Positions 35,920 through 44,457 are shown, numbered from the stretch's first letter. The stretch: 64,000 nucleotides of DNA from Edaphobacter dinghuensis (GCF_014640335.1 NZ_BMGT01000004.1:124001-188000); one strand, 5' to 3'. Made by a program: numbers and translations. The notes: generated by a model from the letters alone, not told the origin.

Positions 35920-37212
35920 TCACATGGATGGCCGTGACACTACCTTATGAAGGGAAGACGAGGACTCCTCATGCTTTGTGAAGACCACATAGATCTTCGT
36001 ATCGGCGTCCACGGTCACTACTTCTTTGCTGGTGAGTGCCAGGTTCATGATTTCAGAGTCGCCGGCAGTTCCAATATTTTCGGCAAGTCTTTCACGAATG
36101 AGGTCGTCTTCCGAAAATGCCGAGCTTGTATTGTTCCCGAATACCATCGCCATGGTAGATCCGATACCTGAGACGCTTCTTACGAGGAGATTTTTTCCGG
36201 CGTTTGTTCCCGTTACTTTTCCTTTGATTGGCCCCAAATCCAGCGACAAGCCAATTGCATCCACCTTCTCACGCTTGTGGTCGATTTCAATTTCGTCGAA
36301 CTTCACCGATACATAGCCGACTCGATCTGCCTGCTCGATGTGTCCGTAGATGAGAGCGCCGGCTGGCACGACGATCTGATCGCCGATGGCATAGGTGTAC
36401 TCAACTTGCGCGACTACTGGAGCGGAATCAGCGGTGGAAATTGCGAATTGAAGCTTTGCCATGATGCGAGATCCGGGTGTTACTTCAAGCAGAGGCTCCT
36501 CGATATCCGATTGCTGTGCGCTTCTTGTCGTCGCAGGCGTCTGCGCGGAAGCGCGGACAAAGACCAATGACGTCTCTCGGATCGTTGCTTGTTCTTGCGT
36601 TTGAGAGCGATCGGATTTTTCGTTCTGATCGTACGGTCGCGGGTCTTCCCATTTTTGCTGGGTGTCTGCAAATGAAGGCACAGAGGCGAGTGTGCCTGCG
36701 CGCCCCGAAGAACTCGACTTCGAGTTGGCTTCAGAGGATGCGCTTGCCGACATTGATCCAGTCTCCGGAGACCGCATACGTTTGATGTCGTCGTCGCTGA
36801 GTTGTCCATCATTGTCCTTCGAATCGACATTTCGCAGAGCGTCCATCACAGGGGCAACGTTGGCCTGGTTTTTGCCACTGGCATCATTCTGGATCGCGGG
36901 GTTCACTGGTTTCCGCATGGCGGTGCGTTCGTGTGAACCATGTCCCATCATCATTGTGAGAAAGAAGAAAAGAACAGCCGCGGCGAGGCCGCCCGCAAGG
37001 ATGATCGCCTTTTTGCGATCCATGGTCATGAAGTTAGTGGACCCAGGAGGTTCCTCTCGAATTGGTTCGACCGGATCGATGGAAGGCTTAGCTTCGGCTG
37101 TCTCCTGTTCATGTGGGGCTGGTGGCTGAGGGCGAGGAAGTTCCGAAACGCCAGCATTATCGGAGATCCCCGGAGTCGTGGCGTCAGTCTGTGCAATGTC
37201 GTTGGGATTCAT
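35920..37212 (-). CDS. virB10: VirB10/TrbI channel protein
   Basis: A 430-residue protein. A cytoplasmic Pro-rich N-terminus leads to one transmembrane helix (AIILAGGLAAAVLFFFLTMMM, about residues 69-89), a Ser-rich periplasmic linker, then the C-terminal TrbI domain from about residue 240 (LLEVTPGSRIMAKLQFAIST... QIVVPAGALIYGHIEQAD). VirB10 spans both membranes and gates the channel. The domain order and length are normal. The start overlaps the VirB9 stop by 4 nt. Confidence 0.9.
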   Translation of the reverse strand: MNPNDIAQTDATTPGISDNAGVSELPRPQPPAPHEQETAEAKPSIDPVEPIREEPPGSTNFMTMDRKKAIILAGGLAAAVLFFFLTMMMGHGSHERTAMRKPVNPAIQNDASGKNQANVAPVMDALRNVDSKDNDGQLSDDDIKRMRSPETGSMSASASSEANSKSSSSGRAGTLASVPSFADTQQKWEDPRPYDQNEKSDRSQTQEQATIRETSLVFVRASAQTPATTRSAQQSDIEEPLLEVTPGSRIMAKLQFAISTADSAPVVAQVEYTYAIGDQIVVPAGALIYGHIEQADRVGYVSVKFDEIEIDHKREKVDAIGLSLDLGPIKGKVTGTNAGKNLLVRSVSGIGSTMAMVFGNNTSSAFSEDDLIRERLAENIGTAGDSEIMNLALTSKEVVTVDADTKIYVVFTKHEESSSSLHKVVSRPSM

Positions 37213-38189
37213 TCGATACCGTCCTTCTGAGGGTGTCCGGAGACAGGAGGGGTGAAGGGTAGCGGGATCAGGACGGGCCGGTCCACCTGATTCGCCTGAG
37301 CTACCTGGAGGAGGAGCTTCTCGGATGACTGTTTGAAATTTGGTCTATCAAAGACAACCACCCCATCTGCTCGAGCTCCCGCTTCAAGCCTCGTCTCACT
37401 TAGGCGGGAGTCTCTGATTTCCAGTTGATCGGCAATGATACCTTTGCCTTGTTTGTTTTTTTTACGTCGCTTGTGACCAGCAATCTGGACCTGCGGTGGA
37501 ACAATCTCGACGGGCTGCTCCGAATGATTGAGAATTGAGAATGCAATGATCGTTCGATTGCCCGATTGACGGATGTCTCCAATCGACGTCTCGATTTGCT
37601 GACCCTCCCACTTTGTCCATGCCGGCTGGTTGATCCGTTGTTGAAGCGCAAATTCCATATCCACTTCTGACGAAGGCAAATCGACTTTCCCATCACGATT
37701 TTCGGGATGCCGGTCACCACGAGAGCTTAGAGCAGCGGCATCCTGCCCATCGTTTGAACTGACACGCGTGGGGATCTCCGCGATGAGAGAGCTGTGCGAA
37801 AGCCGGTACTCGATCATGAAGTCGACTGCCTGAACATTTGCTGACTGATCGGAACCGTCACTGATAAGCTCCAGCGTGACATGCAGCCCAGATTTGGTGG
37901 CGATCACCAAATTGGATTGTGCCGGCTCTTTGGTGACAGGCCTGACGTACACATAAAGGGGTTCACCTTCGCTGTGGTCTGCGCTGAAGTCGGTTCTACT
38001 TCCCAGCGCAATAGAATTGATTTCCTCGGGCATTCGGATGGTGGAGATAAACCCGGGGCGTAGATGAATGGGGGTCACATCTGCCGGGTTTATGACGAGT
38101 GTTTCAACCTTCGCCTTTACAGGCATCTCATCGGCCCTCAGACTGAGCGGTGCGATGATCGCCAGGGGGATAATCCAACGTAATCTCAT
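37209..38189 (-). CDS. virB9: VirB9/TrbG-like protein
   Basis: A 326-residue protein with a signal peptide (WIIPLAIIAPLSLRA). The N-terminal domain VTPIHLRPGFISTIRMPEEINSIALGSRTDF plus YVYVRPVTKEPAQSNLVIATKSG is the usual VirB9/TrbG beta domain that follows export. The C-terminal half contains an Ig-like region and a Lys-rich loop (KRRKKNKQGKG), which is odd for this family. It overlaps virB10, with which VirB9 forms the outer-membrane core complex. Confidence 0.75.
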   Translation of the reverse strand: MRLRWIIPLAIIAPLSLRADEMPVKAKVETLVINPADVTPIHLRPGFISTIRMPEEINSIALGSRTDFSADHSEGEPLYVYVRPVTKEPAQSNLVIATKSGLHVTLELISDGSDQSANVQAVDFMIEYRLSHSSLIAEIPTRVSSNDGQDAAALSSRGDRHPENRDGKVDLPSSEVDMEFALQQRINQPAWTKWEGQQIETSIGDIRQSGNRTIIAFSILNHSEQPVEIVPPQVQIAGHKRRKKNKQGKGIIADQLEIRDSRLSETRLEAGARADGVVVFDRPNFKQSSEKLLLQVAQANQVDRPVLIPLPFTPPVSGHPQKDGIE

Positions 38190-38195
38190 TTGCAG

Positions 38196-38669
38196 CTACC
38201 TCCTCATTGGGGTCCTTTGGTGGAATCTTCGAGCGATGTACCGTTCGCGCACCGCGCGCACATAAGCCAAAACGTCAGGGTTTTGATAATCGAGTTGTCG
38301 TTTCCCAACCCAAAGATCACCCGCGTAATAGGCTGCGGTAACGAGCCGCAGATCTCCGTGAAACTCCCACATTAAGGTCGTGACATAGCGAGTACCCGCG
38401 GCAATGTTCTGCTCAATGTCAAATGGGGAGCTCGCGCCGAAACGGCGCGCTGTCGCAGGCATCAGCTGCATAAGACCCATGGCGCCTTTGCTCGAACGAG
38501 CGTACGGATTCCAGCCCGACTCGATGTCGATCACGGCTTCGATGAGCTCTGGAGGTACCCGGTAATGGGAAGCATAGCGTTCGACACATTGTTCGGGGAA
38601 CGAGACTCTCGTCTGCCCGTGCGCGTACGAGATAAACAAGAGAAGACAGACCATCAGGGAGTGCTTCAT
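38196..38669 (-). CDS. virB1: Lytic transglycosylase (VirB1-like)
   Basis: A 157-residue protein with a signal peptide ending SYAHGQ. The SLT domain starts QCVERYASHYRVPPELIEAVIDIESGWNP (catalytic Glu50), then GAMGLMQLMPATARRFG, NIAAGTRYVTTLM and TAAYYAGD. It cuts peptidoglycan to make room for the secretion channel. It overlaps the AAA ATPase gene by 4 nt and precedes VirB9. Confidence 0.92.
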   Translation of the reverse strand: MKHSLMVCLLLFISYAHGQTRVSFPEQCVERYASHYRVPPELIEAVIDIESGWNPYARSSKGAMGLMQLMPATARRFGASSPFDIEQNIAAGTRYVTTLMWEFHGDLRLVTAAYYAGDLWVGKRQLDYQNPDVLAYVRAVRERYIARRFHQRTPMRR

Positions 38670-39586
38670 GTCTGCTCTCCCGCCGTAAGTTCCATATTCC
38701 GGGCATATTTGGCGCCATCGGCCAATAGACTGTTGAATCCCTCTCGCAGCAGAAGGTGCCGCCTGTCCTTCTCCGTTTTGGCCAGGAAAGGCAAGAGAAC
38801 GTCGCGGAGTTCCGGCGTCACGTGATCGGTGCCGAGAAGCTGTAGAGCATTGGCGACGTCGATCATTTCGGAGACAGAGGGAGGCTTTTCGAGCGAGTAG
38901 TTCCGAAAGGAGAGCGCGATGCCGGCTATTTCGCGGTGAAATGCTGAAGTCGCACCTGGGGTGCGGCTGGCGATGATCTCAGCTTCACGTTGTGGTGTCG
39001 GATGCTCGACTCGAATGTAGAGACTGCGTCGGCGAATCGGGTCTCCCAAACGTCTTTCTTCGTTGCTCGTGATGACCACGAACGGAATACTTCTGGCAGT
39101 GGTGGTACCCAATTCACCAGTGGAGATCTGGTTGGCAGATAACGGTTCGAGCAACATCGCTTCGACAGCTTCGGAAACTTTATCCAGCTCGTCGATGAGA
39201 AGGACACAGGGACGTTCGGACTCGAAGGCACGCATCAACGGTCCGGGCCGGAAAAAGTCGCGGCCCTTCAGGGTCCGTGTAATTTCATGCCAATCGAGCC
39301 CCTGTTCTTTAGAGAACTCCATGTAAAGTCGTTGTAGACCCTGGTCGAACTCTCCAATCGCCTGTTTGTCGGTGATGCCTTCGTAGCACTGCAACCGCTC
39401 TATGTGGGTTTCTGCAGCCTGGGCGACTGAGACGGCTAGCTGCGTCTTTCCTGAACCGGCCGGCCCCTCTAAGATGAGCGGCTTCTGAAGCTTCGCGGCT
39501 AGGAACACAACTTTGGTCATTACCGGGTCAATGAAATACCCCGTCGCGGCAAGTTTGGTGGAGAGGTCTTCGAGCGAATCAAACAT
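38666..39586 (-). CDS. MoxR-type AAA+ ATPase
   Basis: A 306-residue protein. Walker A GPAGSGKT lies near residues 40-47, Walker B VLLIDELDK, sensor 1 VVITSNEER, and an arginine-finger region DPIRRRSLYIRVEHPT. MoxR ATPases act as chaperones that mature or activate partner complexes, often with a VWA protein; no VWA gene is seen here. Its place at the head of the virB1-virB9-virB10 operon suggests a function in assembly or control of the transfer apparatus. Confidence 0.85.
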   Translation of the reverse strand: MFDSLEDLSTKLAATGYFIDPVMTKVVFLAAKLQKPLILEGPAGSGKTQLAVSVAQAAETHIERLQCYEGITDKQAIGEFDQGLQRLYMEFSKEQGLDWHEITRTLKGRDFFRPGPLMRAFESERPCVLLIDELDKVSEAVEAMLLEPLSANQISTGELGTTTARSIPFVVITSNEERRLGDPIRRRSLYIRVEHPTPQREAEIIASRTPGATSAFHREIAGIALSFRNYSLEKPPSVSEMIDVANALQLLGTDHVTPELRDVLLPFLAKTEKDRRHLLLREGFNSLLADGAKYARNMELTAGEQT

Positions 39587-39857
39587 CGCTGTCCCTCCCG
39601 GAATCCGCGATGATGAGTTCCCGCCCCGGTCGAAGGGCGCAATTCAGTCTACGAAGGATGCGTCGCAGGTCCATGGAAGCGTGCCACCAAATCGCTCCCA
39701 GCGACCCAAGCCAAATGGTCAACAGAGCTGCGAGAGTTGCCTCTGCCACGGGAACTTGCTCCCAGGCATGCCAGATTGTGCCGACACAACCGATCAAAAT
39801 CACAACATCGGCGGCAGTAACCGCGAGAGCAATTGCCAGCTTTGTCCGAGCTCGCAT
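39579..39857 (-). CDS. Small two-helix membrane protein
   Basis: A 92-residue protein started at MRARTKLAIALAV (39857, GGAGG 5 nt upstream). Two helices are visible (AIALAVTAADVVILIGCVGTIW and ATLAALLTIWLGSLGAIWWHA), with a basic C-terminal segment. It is the first gene behind a shared ICE promoter and overlaps the AAA gene by 8 nt. No family is recognised. Confidence 0.6.
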   Translation of the reverse strand: MRARTKLAIALAVTAADVVILIGCVGTIWHAWEQVPVAEATLAALLTIWLGSLGAIWWHASMDLRRILRRLNCALRPGRELIIADSGRDSDV

Positions 39858-39882
39858 GGAGTCCTCCTCGGAATGCGGTGCA

Positions 39883-39912
39883 AGCATGGGGCTGATCGAA
39901 AACTCGGTCAAA
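39883..39912 (-). promoter_or_regulatory. Shared ICE promoter, copy 3 (MoxR-virB10 operon)
   Basis: Minus-strand TTGACC (39906-39911), 17-bp spacer beginning GAGTTTTCGA, and CATGCT (39883-39888), 26 nt before the ATG of the first gene. Confidence 0.65.
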
Positions 39913-39926
39913 TTTGCCGTGTCTGC

Positions 39927-40184
39927 TTAGCTCCGCTGCCTGACGAGAGAGCGGACGGCCGAAACTCTCGCATTAGGTTCAATTTCCGGGGCACTTGACC
40001 GCGCTCTCAACCAGACAGCAAGGTCATGCGGGTCGAATCGAACTGAACTTGCTATCCGTAGGGATGGAATCTCGCCATTGGCAGCCATCTTGTAGATCTG
40101 TTTCACCGAAACGGCCAGGATGGGCGCGACATCGTCGGCTTTGAGCGCGCCTTTCTTTTCCTCAAGGATCTGATCGATCAGCAT
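39927..40184 (-). CDS. xis: Excisionase-like HTH protein
   Basis: An 85-residue protein started at the ATG at 40184 (AAGGAGG 6 nt upstream). A MerR/excisionase-type helix-turn-helix is visible: LKADDVAPILAVSVKQIYKMAANGEIPSLRI, then VRFDPHDLAVWLRAR. Such proteins direct the integrase toward excision. It lies next to the integrase gene and behind its own copy of the shared promoter. The protein at 44203 is a clear paralogue. Confidence 0.8.
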   Translation of the reverse strand: MLIDQILEEKKGALKADDVAPILAVSVKQIYKMAANGEIPSLRIASSVRFDPHDLAVWLRARSSAPEIEPNARVSAVRSLVRQRS

Positions 40185-40232
40185 CAATTCCTCCTTTCTG
40201 CCGAGCCCCTGTCATGAAGGAACGGCGGACTG

Positions 40233-40262
40233 ACCATGAAGCCAAAGGACATTTCGGTCAAG
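40233..40262 (-). promoter_or_regulatory. Shared ICE promoter, copy 4 (excisionase gene)
   Basis: Minus-strand TTGACC (40256-40261), 17-bp spacer beginning GAAATGTCC, and CATGGT (40233-40238). The spacer departs most from the consensus of the eight copies. Confidence 0.5.
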
Positions 40263-40284
40263 TCAGGGAAGTTAAGAAGGAAGA

Positions 40285-40320
40285 AAAAAGAAGAGCGCCG
40301 GAGTAACACGTCGGCGCTCT
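40285..40320 (-). terminator. Rho-independent terminator after integrase
   Basis: Stem AGAGCGCCG/CGGCGCTCT (9 bp, 40292-40300 with 40312-40320). On the minus strand it is followed by the tract CTTTTTTC. It lies 34 nt past the integrase stop and shields the excisionase promoter. Confidence 0.85.
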
Positions 40321-40353
40321 AGGAGTTCTGCTGAATGGAATTGCAGGTTTGGT

Positions 40354-41559
40354 TTAAGCTGCTTCGTCTTCTTCAATCTTCTTACGACTATCGAATGTCG
40401 GGCCGACAAAGCTCGAATTTACCAAATGCATGACCTCGCTCTTCCGGGCAGGCTTAAGATAACGGAGAATGCTTTCCAGAGTTGTCTGGCCCATCCACGA
40501 CATCACGGTTTTTAAGTCCGCACCTGCGCGAAGATGAGTCGTTGCAAATGTCGCTCTGAACTTGTGGAGCCAATAGTCGTCACGATTCAGACCCGCCTTC
40601 TTGGCATTTCGCTTCAGCGCGCGGATCATATGCGTATCGGGCTTCCCACTCTTGGTGCTGAAGACGAGTGCAGTTTCAACCGCCCGCTTTGGAGGAAGAG
40701 ACTTCCTATAGATCTCAAGGGCCTTGAACAGCACGCTAGGTGCGGGAACCTCACGTTCTTTGTATGCCTTTGGCGTCCAGTCGAATTGGGGCTTCCACTT
40801 CATCTCGACAATGTTCGATCTGAAGCGAATGTTCTCCCATGTGACATACATTGCTTCTTGCTCTCGGAACCCCGTCATCAGAAGGAACTCATAGAGCATT
40901 CGGTGATACAAGGAACAGACGGAATAGAGATCGATTAGCTGGTTGTCCTCATAGATTTCGACCTCGGTTTCCACGAAGCGTGGCTTGTCGTTCTTGCCGA
41001 TGAGCTTGTGGACACCTTGGCTTTCAAGAAAAGTCAGAACGCTGGCGAATCGGTTGTGAACTGTTCGCGGTGACAGCTTTTTCTTATCGCGGAGAAATAC
41101 AGCAAAACGAAGCAGGTCGATCCGTTGCAGTTCGTCCGCGCATTTCTTGTCGCAGGACTGCAGGAAGTAAGTGAAGGCAATTTTGTATCCTCGCCATGTT
41201 TTGTCTTTTCGCGAGAGCTTGATTTCATCGAGAAAATCCATCATCGCCGTGCGGAGCTGTGCACGGCTCGGCTCGTCTTTGGGAACTGTTACTTCCAACC
41301 CCTCTGCACGCGCCTCGAGTTCCTTGAGCTTCCGAATTCGGCTGTTGAACGCGACCGTTGCGTCTTTGCCAACCGAAGTGCGCTTTCGACGCCCACGATC
41401 AAACCACTCGAGGTAATAGGAGCCTTCCGGATGCCTTTCCTGATTGCCCTTGTAAATGATCCAATCGGCTTTGATTCGACCGCTGCTGTTGGTCACCACG
41501 GAGCAGTAGCGATCTGCCCCATCCGCTGTTATGATCCGCTTAACGAGAGTCACTTCCAT
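40354..41559 (-). CDS. int: Tyrosine recombinase (ICE integrase)
   Basis: A 401-residue protein. Residues 1-90 form an AP2-like arm-binding region, residues 100-195 a SAM-like core-binding domain (MMDFLDEIKLSRKDKTWRGYKIAFTYFL), and the rest the catalytic domain: Arg in LMTGFREQEA, HKFR in LHKFRATFATTHL, W in MSWMGQTTLESI, and Tyr in ILRYLKPAR. All catalytic positions are present. It probably catalyses integration and excision at the tRNA-like site at 41661-41683, 100 nt upstream of its start. A second, frameshifted copy is divergently encoded at 41770. Confidence 0.92.
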   Translation of the reverse strand: MEVTLVKRIITADGADRYCSVVTNSSGRIKADWIIYKGNQERHPEGSYYLEWFDRGRRKRTSVGKDATVAFNSRIRKLKELEARAEGLEVTVPKDEPSRAQLRTAMMDFLDEIKLSRKDKTWRGYKIAFTYFLQSCDKKCADELQRIDLLRFAVFLRDKKKLSPRTVHNRFASVLTFLESQGVHKLIGKNDKPRFVETEVEIYEDNQLIDLYSVCSLYHRMLYEFLLMTGFREQEAMYVTWENIRFRSNIVEMKWKPQFDWTPKAYKEREVPAPSVLFKALEIYRKSLPPKRAVETALVFSTKSGKPDTHMIRALKRNAKKAGLNRDDYWLHKFRATFATTHLRAGADLKTVMSWMGQTTLESILRYLKPARKSEVMHLVNSSFVGPTFDSRKKIEEDEAA

Positions 41560-41589
41560 GGTCTTCTCCTGGCTTGAACTGCACCAGGG

Positions 41590-41619
41590 TATGTACCACC
41601 CCTCGAAAACTCGGTCTAA
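41590..41619 (-). promoter_or_regulatory. Shared ICE promoter, copy 5 (integrase)
   Basis: Minus-strand TAGACC (41613-41618), 17-bp spacer beginning GAGTTTTCGA, and TACATA (41590-41595), 31 nt before the integrase ATG. The TAGACC hexamer is a one-base variant of the consensus -35. Confidence 0.6.
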
Positions 41620-41660
41620 TCCGTTGATGATAAAAGGCCTTCAGGAATTGGGGTGCATCC

Positions 41661-41683
41661 TTCGAATCCCTCCGCCCCGACCA
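41661..41683 (+). other. tRNA 3'-end-like sequence, probable attachment site
   Basis: It reads TTCGAAT (T loop), CCCTC (T-stem 3' strand), CGCCCCG (acceptor 3' strand), A, CCA. The matching 5' strands are absent upstream, so this is a 3' tRNA fragment (the acceptor fits a tRNA-Pro). It lies between two divergent tyrosine recombinase genes. Integrases of this type commonly use tRNA 3' ends, so this is probably an att site. Confidence 0.55.
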
Positions 41684-41707
41684 TCTAACCTCTTTCCCAT
41701 CAATACT

Positions 41708-41737
41708 TTTGACCGAGTATGGGAGGGGTGATACGAA
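41708..41737 (+). promoter_or_regulatory. Shared promoter, copy 6 (second integrase)
   Basis: TTGACC (41709-41714), 17-bp spacer beginning GAGTATGGGA, and TACGAA (41732-41737), 32 nt before the ATG at 41770. An upstream in-frame ATG (41719) lies inside the promoter and is not the likely start. Confidence 0.6.
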
Positions 41738-41769
41738 AAGTGATACGAACTTTGCCGTGGGAAGGTCCC

Positions 41770-43064
41770 ATGCAGGTGAATATCACGAAACGTATCGACA
41801 CCCCGGAGGGCAAACGCTACTGCCCTGTCGTTGTCGGTCCCAACGGCCGCATCAAGCCCGATTCAGTGATGGTCGATGGACGCCAGGAAAAGCATCCCGA
41901 GGGCGCCTACTACCTCGATTGGACCGAAGACGGAAAGCGCACGCGTGTTTCGGTTGGTACTGACGCAACCGCTGCTTACAACTGCCGCGTTCGCAAGCAA
42001 AGAGAACTGGATGCGCTCGCATCAGGCCTCATCGTTTCGAATCCCATTGAAGACGACTCTCGTCTACGAATCAGTTCTGCAGCAGACGATTTCCTTGAAG
42101 AGATGCAGCTTAGCCGGCAGAGAAAAACCTGGATGGGATATATCGTCTCTCTGCGGTACTTTCAGGAATCCTGTGGGAAGAGGTTTCTGGACGAGGTTGA
42201 ACGGAAAGATCTCCTCCGCCTGGCAGCCTTCCTCCGCGACACGAAGAAGCTTTCGCCGCGCACAGTGCATAACAAGTTCGCGGACGTGCTCACCTTCCTA
42301 CAGGCCCAAGGCGTGCCGAAGCTGATTGGCAAGAATGACCATCCTCGCTTTATCGAGCAGGAAGTCTCGATCTACGAAGAGGAAGATCTGTCGAAGCTCC
42401 ATGCGGTTTGCTCACCGTACCACAGCACGCTCTATGACTTCCTCCTGATGAGCGGCTTTCGCGAGCAGGAAGCAATGCACGTCACCTGGAACACGTCCGC
42501 TTCAACGCCAACATCGTCGAGATGCGCTGGAAGCCACAATTCAACTGGACACCGAAGGCCTACAAGGAACGTGAAGTTCCTGTGCCGGACGAACTGCTCG
42601 CGCTACTTGAAACTCATCGCAAGTCCTTGCCGGCATCACGCGCATCGGCTCATTCGTTGGTCTTCAGCACTGCAAACAACTCACGCGACAAACACATGCT
42701 GCGTGCTCTCAAGCGCAACGCCGGAAAGGCTAAGTTGAATCCCGCTGAGTTCTGGCTCCACAAGTTCCGGGCGACCTTTGCCACTACTCACCTTCAAGCA
42801 GGCATCGACCTCAGAACGGTGATGACGTGGATGGGACAGACTAATCTGGAGAGCATCATTCGTTATCTAAAACCTGCCAGAAACCAGGCCATGATTGAGA
42901 AGGTTAATGTAAGTTTTGCTAATCATAAGGCTATGCGGCCGCGCCAGCTGTCCGTTGAGCCAGGACGAATTGGTTCTGTTCAGAAGGAGAAAAGGCAAGA
43001 CAATACCAAAAGCATGATTGCAGCGCCGTCATTGGAAATTCCGGCGCAAGTTCTATTGCTATGA
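41770..43064 (+). pseudogene. int: Second tyrosine recombinase, frameshifted
   Basis: Two frames together give a full-length paralogue of the integrase at 40354 (for example ITKRIDTPEGKRYCPVVVGPNGRIK against ITADGADRYCSVVTNSSGRIK). The first frame is good up to SGFREQEAMHVTW at about 42491. The second resumes with HVRFNANIVEMRWKPQF and continues through HKFRATFATTHL and IIRYLKPARN. One missing G in the TGGGAA-like codons near 42488-42492 explains the break. The catalytic Arg and the HKFR/Tyr parts are therefore on separate frames, so the enzyme is probably inactive. It starts at ATG 41770 with GGAAGG upstream. It marks a decayed sister element. Confidence 0.8.
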
Positions 43065-43382
43065 GGTAGTCTTACGTGACTTGCTTGTCAAGGCACTGAG
43101 AGACAGTCTCTCCCTCTTTATGATCGTGACATGCTCGAGATCTACTAAATGCCTTCTAGGCCTCTTCGGAGCAGGAAACGCACGTGCATAGACTGAAGCG
43201 AGTTCTACCTGCCGCTTCTTTAGGCTCGGATAACTCTCCAGGATCTCGTCCATCGGAACTCCCGCATCAAACATGCCCGCGACATCATGAACCGGAACCC
43301 GGGTACCTTTAATCACCGGAGTTCCGCTCAGAATCCCAGGATCCTCAATCACCATTTCGCGAGCTTCCTCTAATGGATCCAT
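43059..43382 (-). CDS. DUF433 antitoxin-like protein
   Basis: A 107-residue protein. ILSGTPVIKGTRVPVHDVAGMFDAGVPMDEILESYPSL is the DUF433 helix-turn-helix, typical of antitoxins paired with PIN/Mut7-C toxins. The C-terminal tail is basic. The partner toxin gene is missing; the 3' end instead overlaps the second integrase pseudogene by 6 nt, as if a toxin gene had been lost. Confidence 0.75.
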   Translation of the reverse strand: MDPLEEAREMVIEDPGILSGTPVIKGTRVPVHDVAGMFDAGVPMDEILESYPSLKKRQVELASVYARAFPAPKRPRRHLVDLEHVTIIKRERLSLSALTSKSRKTTS

Positions 43383-43458
43383 ACACGCTCACTCCCTTGA
43401 AAGAAGATTGTAGATCAAGAGATCGCAGATACATCCGGTTCGATTTTGACTCTCATGC

Positions 43459-43492
43459 CATTACGGCTTGGCTGAAGAGCCAAGCCGTAATG
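43459..43492. repeat. Perfect 15-bp inverted repeat
   Basis: CATTACGGCTTGGCT, loop GAAG, then its exact complement. It lies in the 159-nt gap between two minus-strand genes. No T-tract follows on either strand, so it is not a typical intrinsic terminator. Confidence 0.8.
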
Positions 43493-43541
43493 CGCAAATA
43501 GCATGCGTTTCAGATATCGGTGAGCGTGCAATCAGATCACA

Positions 43542-44003
43542 TCACGACACGTAGGTTCCTTTGCGCTTCTCGATCGCTTTCATGAGATCGTTGTAGCGAT
43601 CCAGCGCGTCTTTAGGAGAGATGGTCTTGATGCCCTTGTCCCCGGATTCAACAATCCACCCATTGGGGTAGTGAAACCATGCAGCGATCTTCCATGTGTC
43701 AGCAACTGGACCAAAGACAGCAAGAACCTCCCCAATCAAGGGCAATGGATGATAGGCAGCATCAAATTCATAACAGGGAAAATACTCTTCCCCCTCATAC
43801 GTGACACTGAAGATTCTGCCCTGCCGTTTCCAGTCGCTTGCGGGAAGCCTCTGGTCTGGGGGAGGCTCCGCCTGTAGACGATTAAGCATCTCAGCCGTGA
43901 GCCATTCCTCCTCTTTGAAGATCTCTTGGATAGTCTGCAATCGTTGCAGGCGTTCCTCTATCGATCCGTGGTCGGATTCGATGTCGGCTTTATGCGTAGA
44001 CAT
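43542..44003 (-). CDS. Hypothetical protein, possibly antitoxin-like
   Basis: A 153-residue protein. The N-terminal half is helical and charged (IEERLQRLQTIQEIFKEEEWLTAEMLNRL). The C-terminal half, GRIFSVTYEGEEYFPCYEFDAAYHPLPLIGEVLAVFGPVADTWKIAAWFHYPNGWI, resembles the C-terminal toxin-binding regions of Xre/ParS-type antitoxins, but no toxin gene is adjacent. The C-terminal resemblance is from memory and is not certain. Confidence 0.6.
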   Translation of the reverse strand: MSTHKADIESDHGSIEERLQRLQTIQEIFKEEEWLTAEMLNRLQAEPPPDQRLPASDWKRQGRIFSVTYEGEEYFPCYEFDAAYHPLPLIGEVLAVFGPVADTWKIAAWFHYPNGWIVESGDKGIKTISPKDALDRYNDLMKAIEKRKGTYVS

Positions 44004-44133
44004 AGACCAAGACTACCCGTTGCGCTCTCATCGGCAAAAACGAGTTTCCTCCCTCAATAGAGAATCCCTGCGGGCGTCGAAGCACATTCCTTTGGCGTCT
44101 TTCTCGTCTCATCTGCCGCTCGCTATACCCCAA

Positions 44134-44163
44134 TTTGACCGAATTTCCATTCCGTGCCAGGTT
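44134..44163 (+). promoter_or_regulatory. Shared promoter, copy 7 (second excisionase)
   Basis: TTGACC (44135-44140), 17-bp spacer beginning GAATTTCCA, and CAGGTT (44158-44163), 39 nt before the excisionase ATG. Confidence 0.55.
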
Positions 44164-44202
44164 CTCCAAACTCTCACTTCCCGTGAGGACAATGGAGGAA
44201 GA

Positions 44203-44457
44203 ATGATTCTGGCTGAAATCGTCGAAGGCAAGAAAGAAGCTCTCCGCGTCGCGGAGGTCGCTCGAATCCTGGATGTCTCGATCAAGAAAATCTATAGGAT
44301 GGCGGCAAAAGGGCAAATCCCCCACCTCAAGATATCCAGTTCGATCCGGTTTGACCCTCACGATATTGCCGCATGGCTGAGAAGCCAATCCAGTTTGGGG
44401 CAGATCGGCAATTCACTGCCGGGCCGCACCTATCTAAAAAGAGGCAACGATCGATAG
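44203..44457 (+). CDS. xis: Excisionase-like HTH protein, second copy
   Basis: An 84-residue protein with GGAGG 4 nt before the ATG. LRVAEVARILDVSIKKIYRMAAKGQIPHLKI, then IRFDPHDIAAWLRSQ, closely matches the excisionase at 39927. It belongs with the frameshifted integrase at 41770 as a remnant of a sister element and is still intact. Confidence 0.8.
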   Translation: MILAEIVEGKKEALRVAEVARILDVSIKKIYRMAAKGQIPHLKISSSIRFDPHDIAAWLRSQSSLGQIGNSLPGRTYLKRGNDR

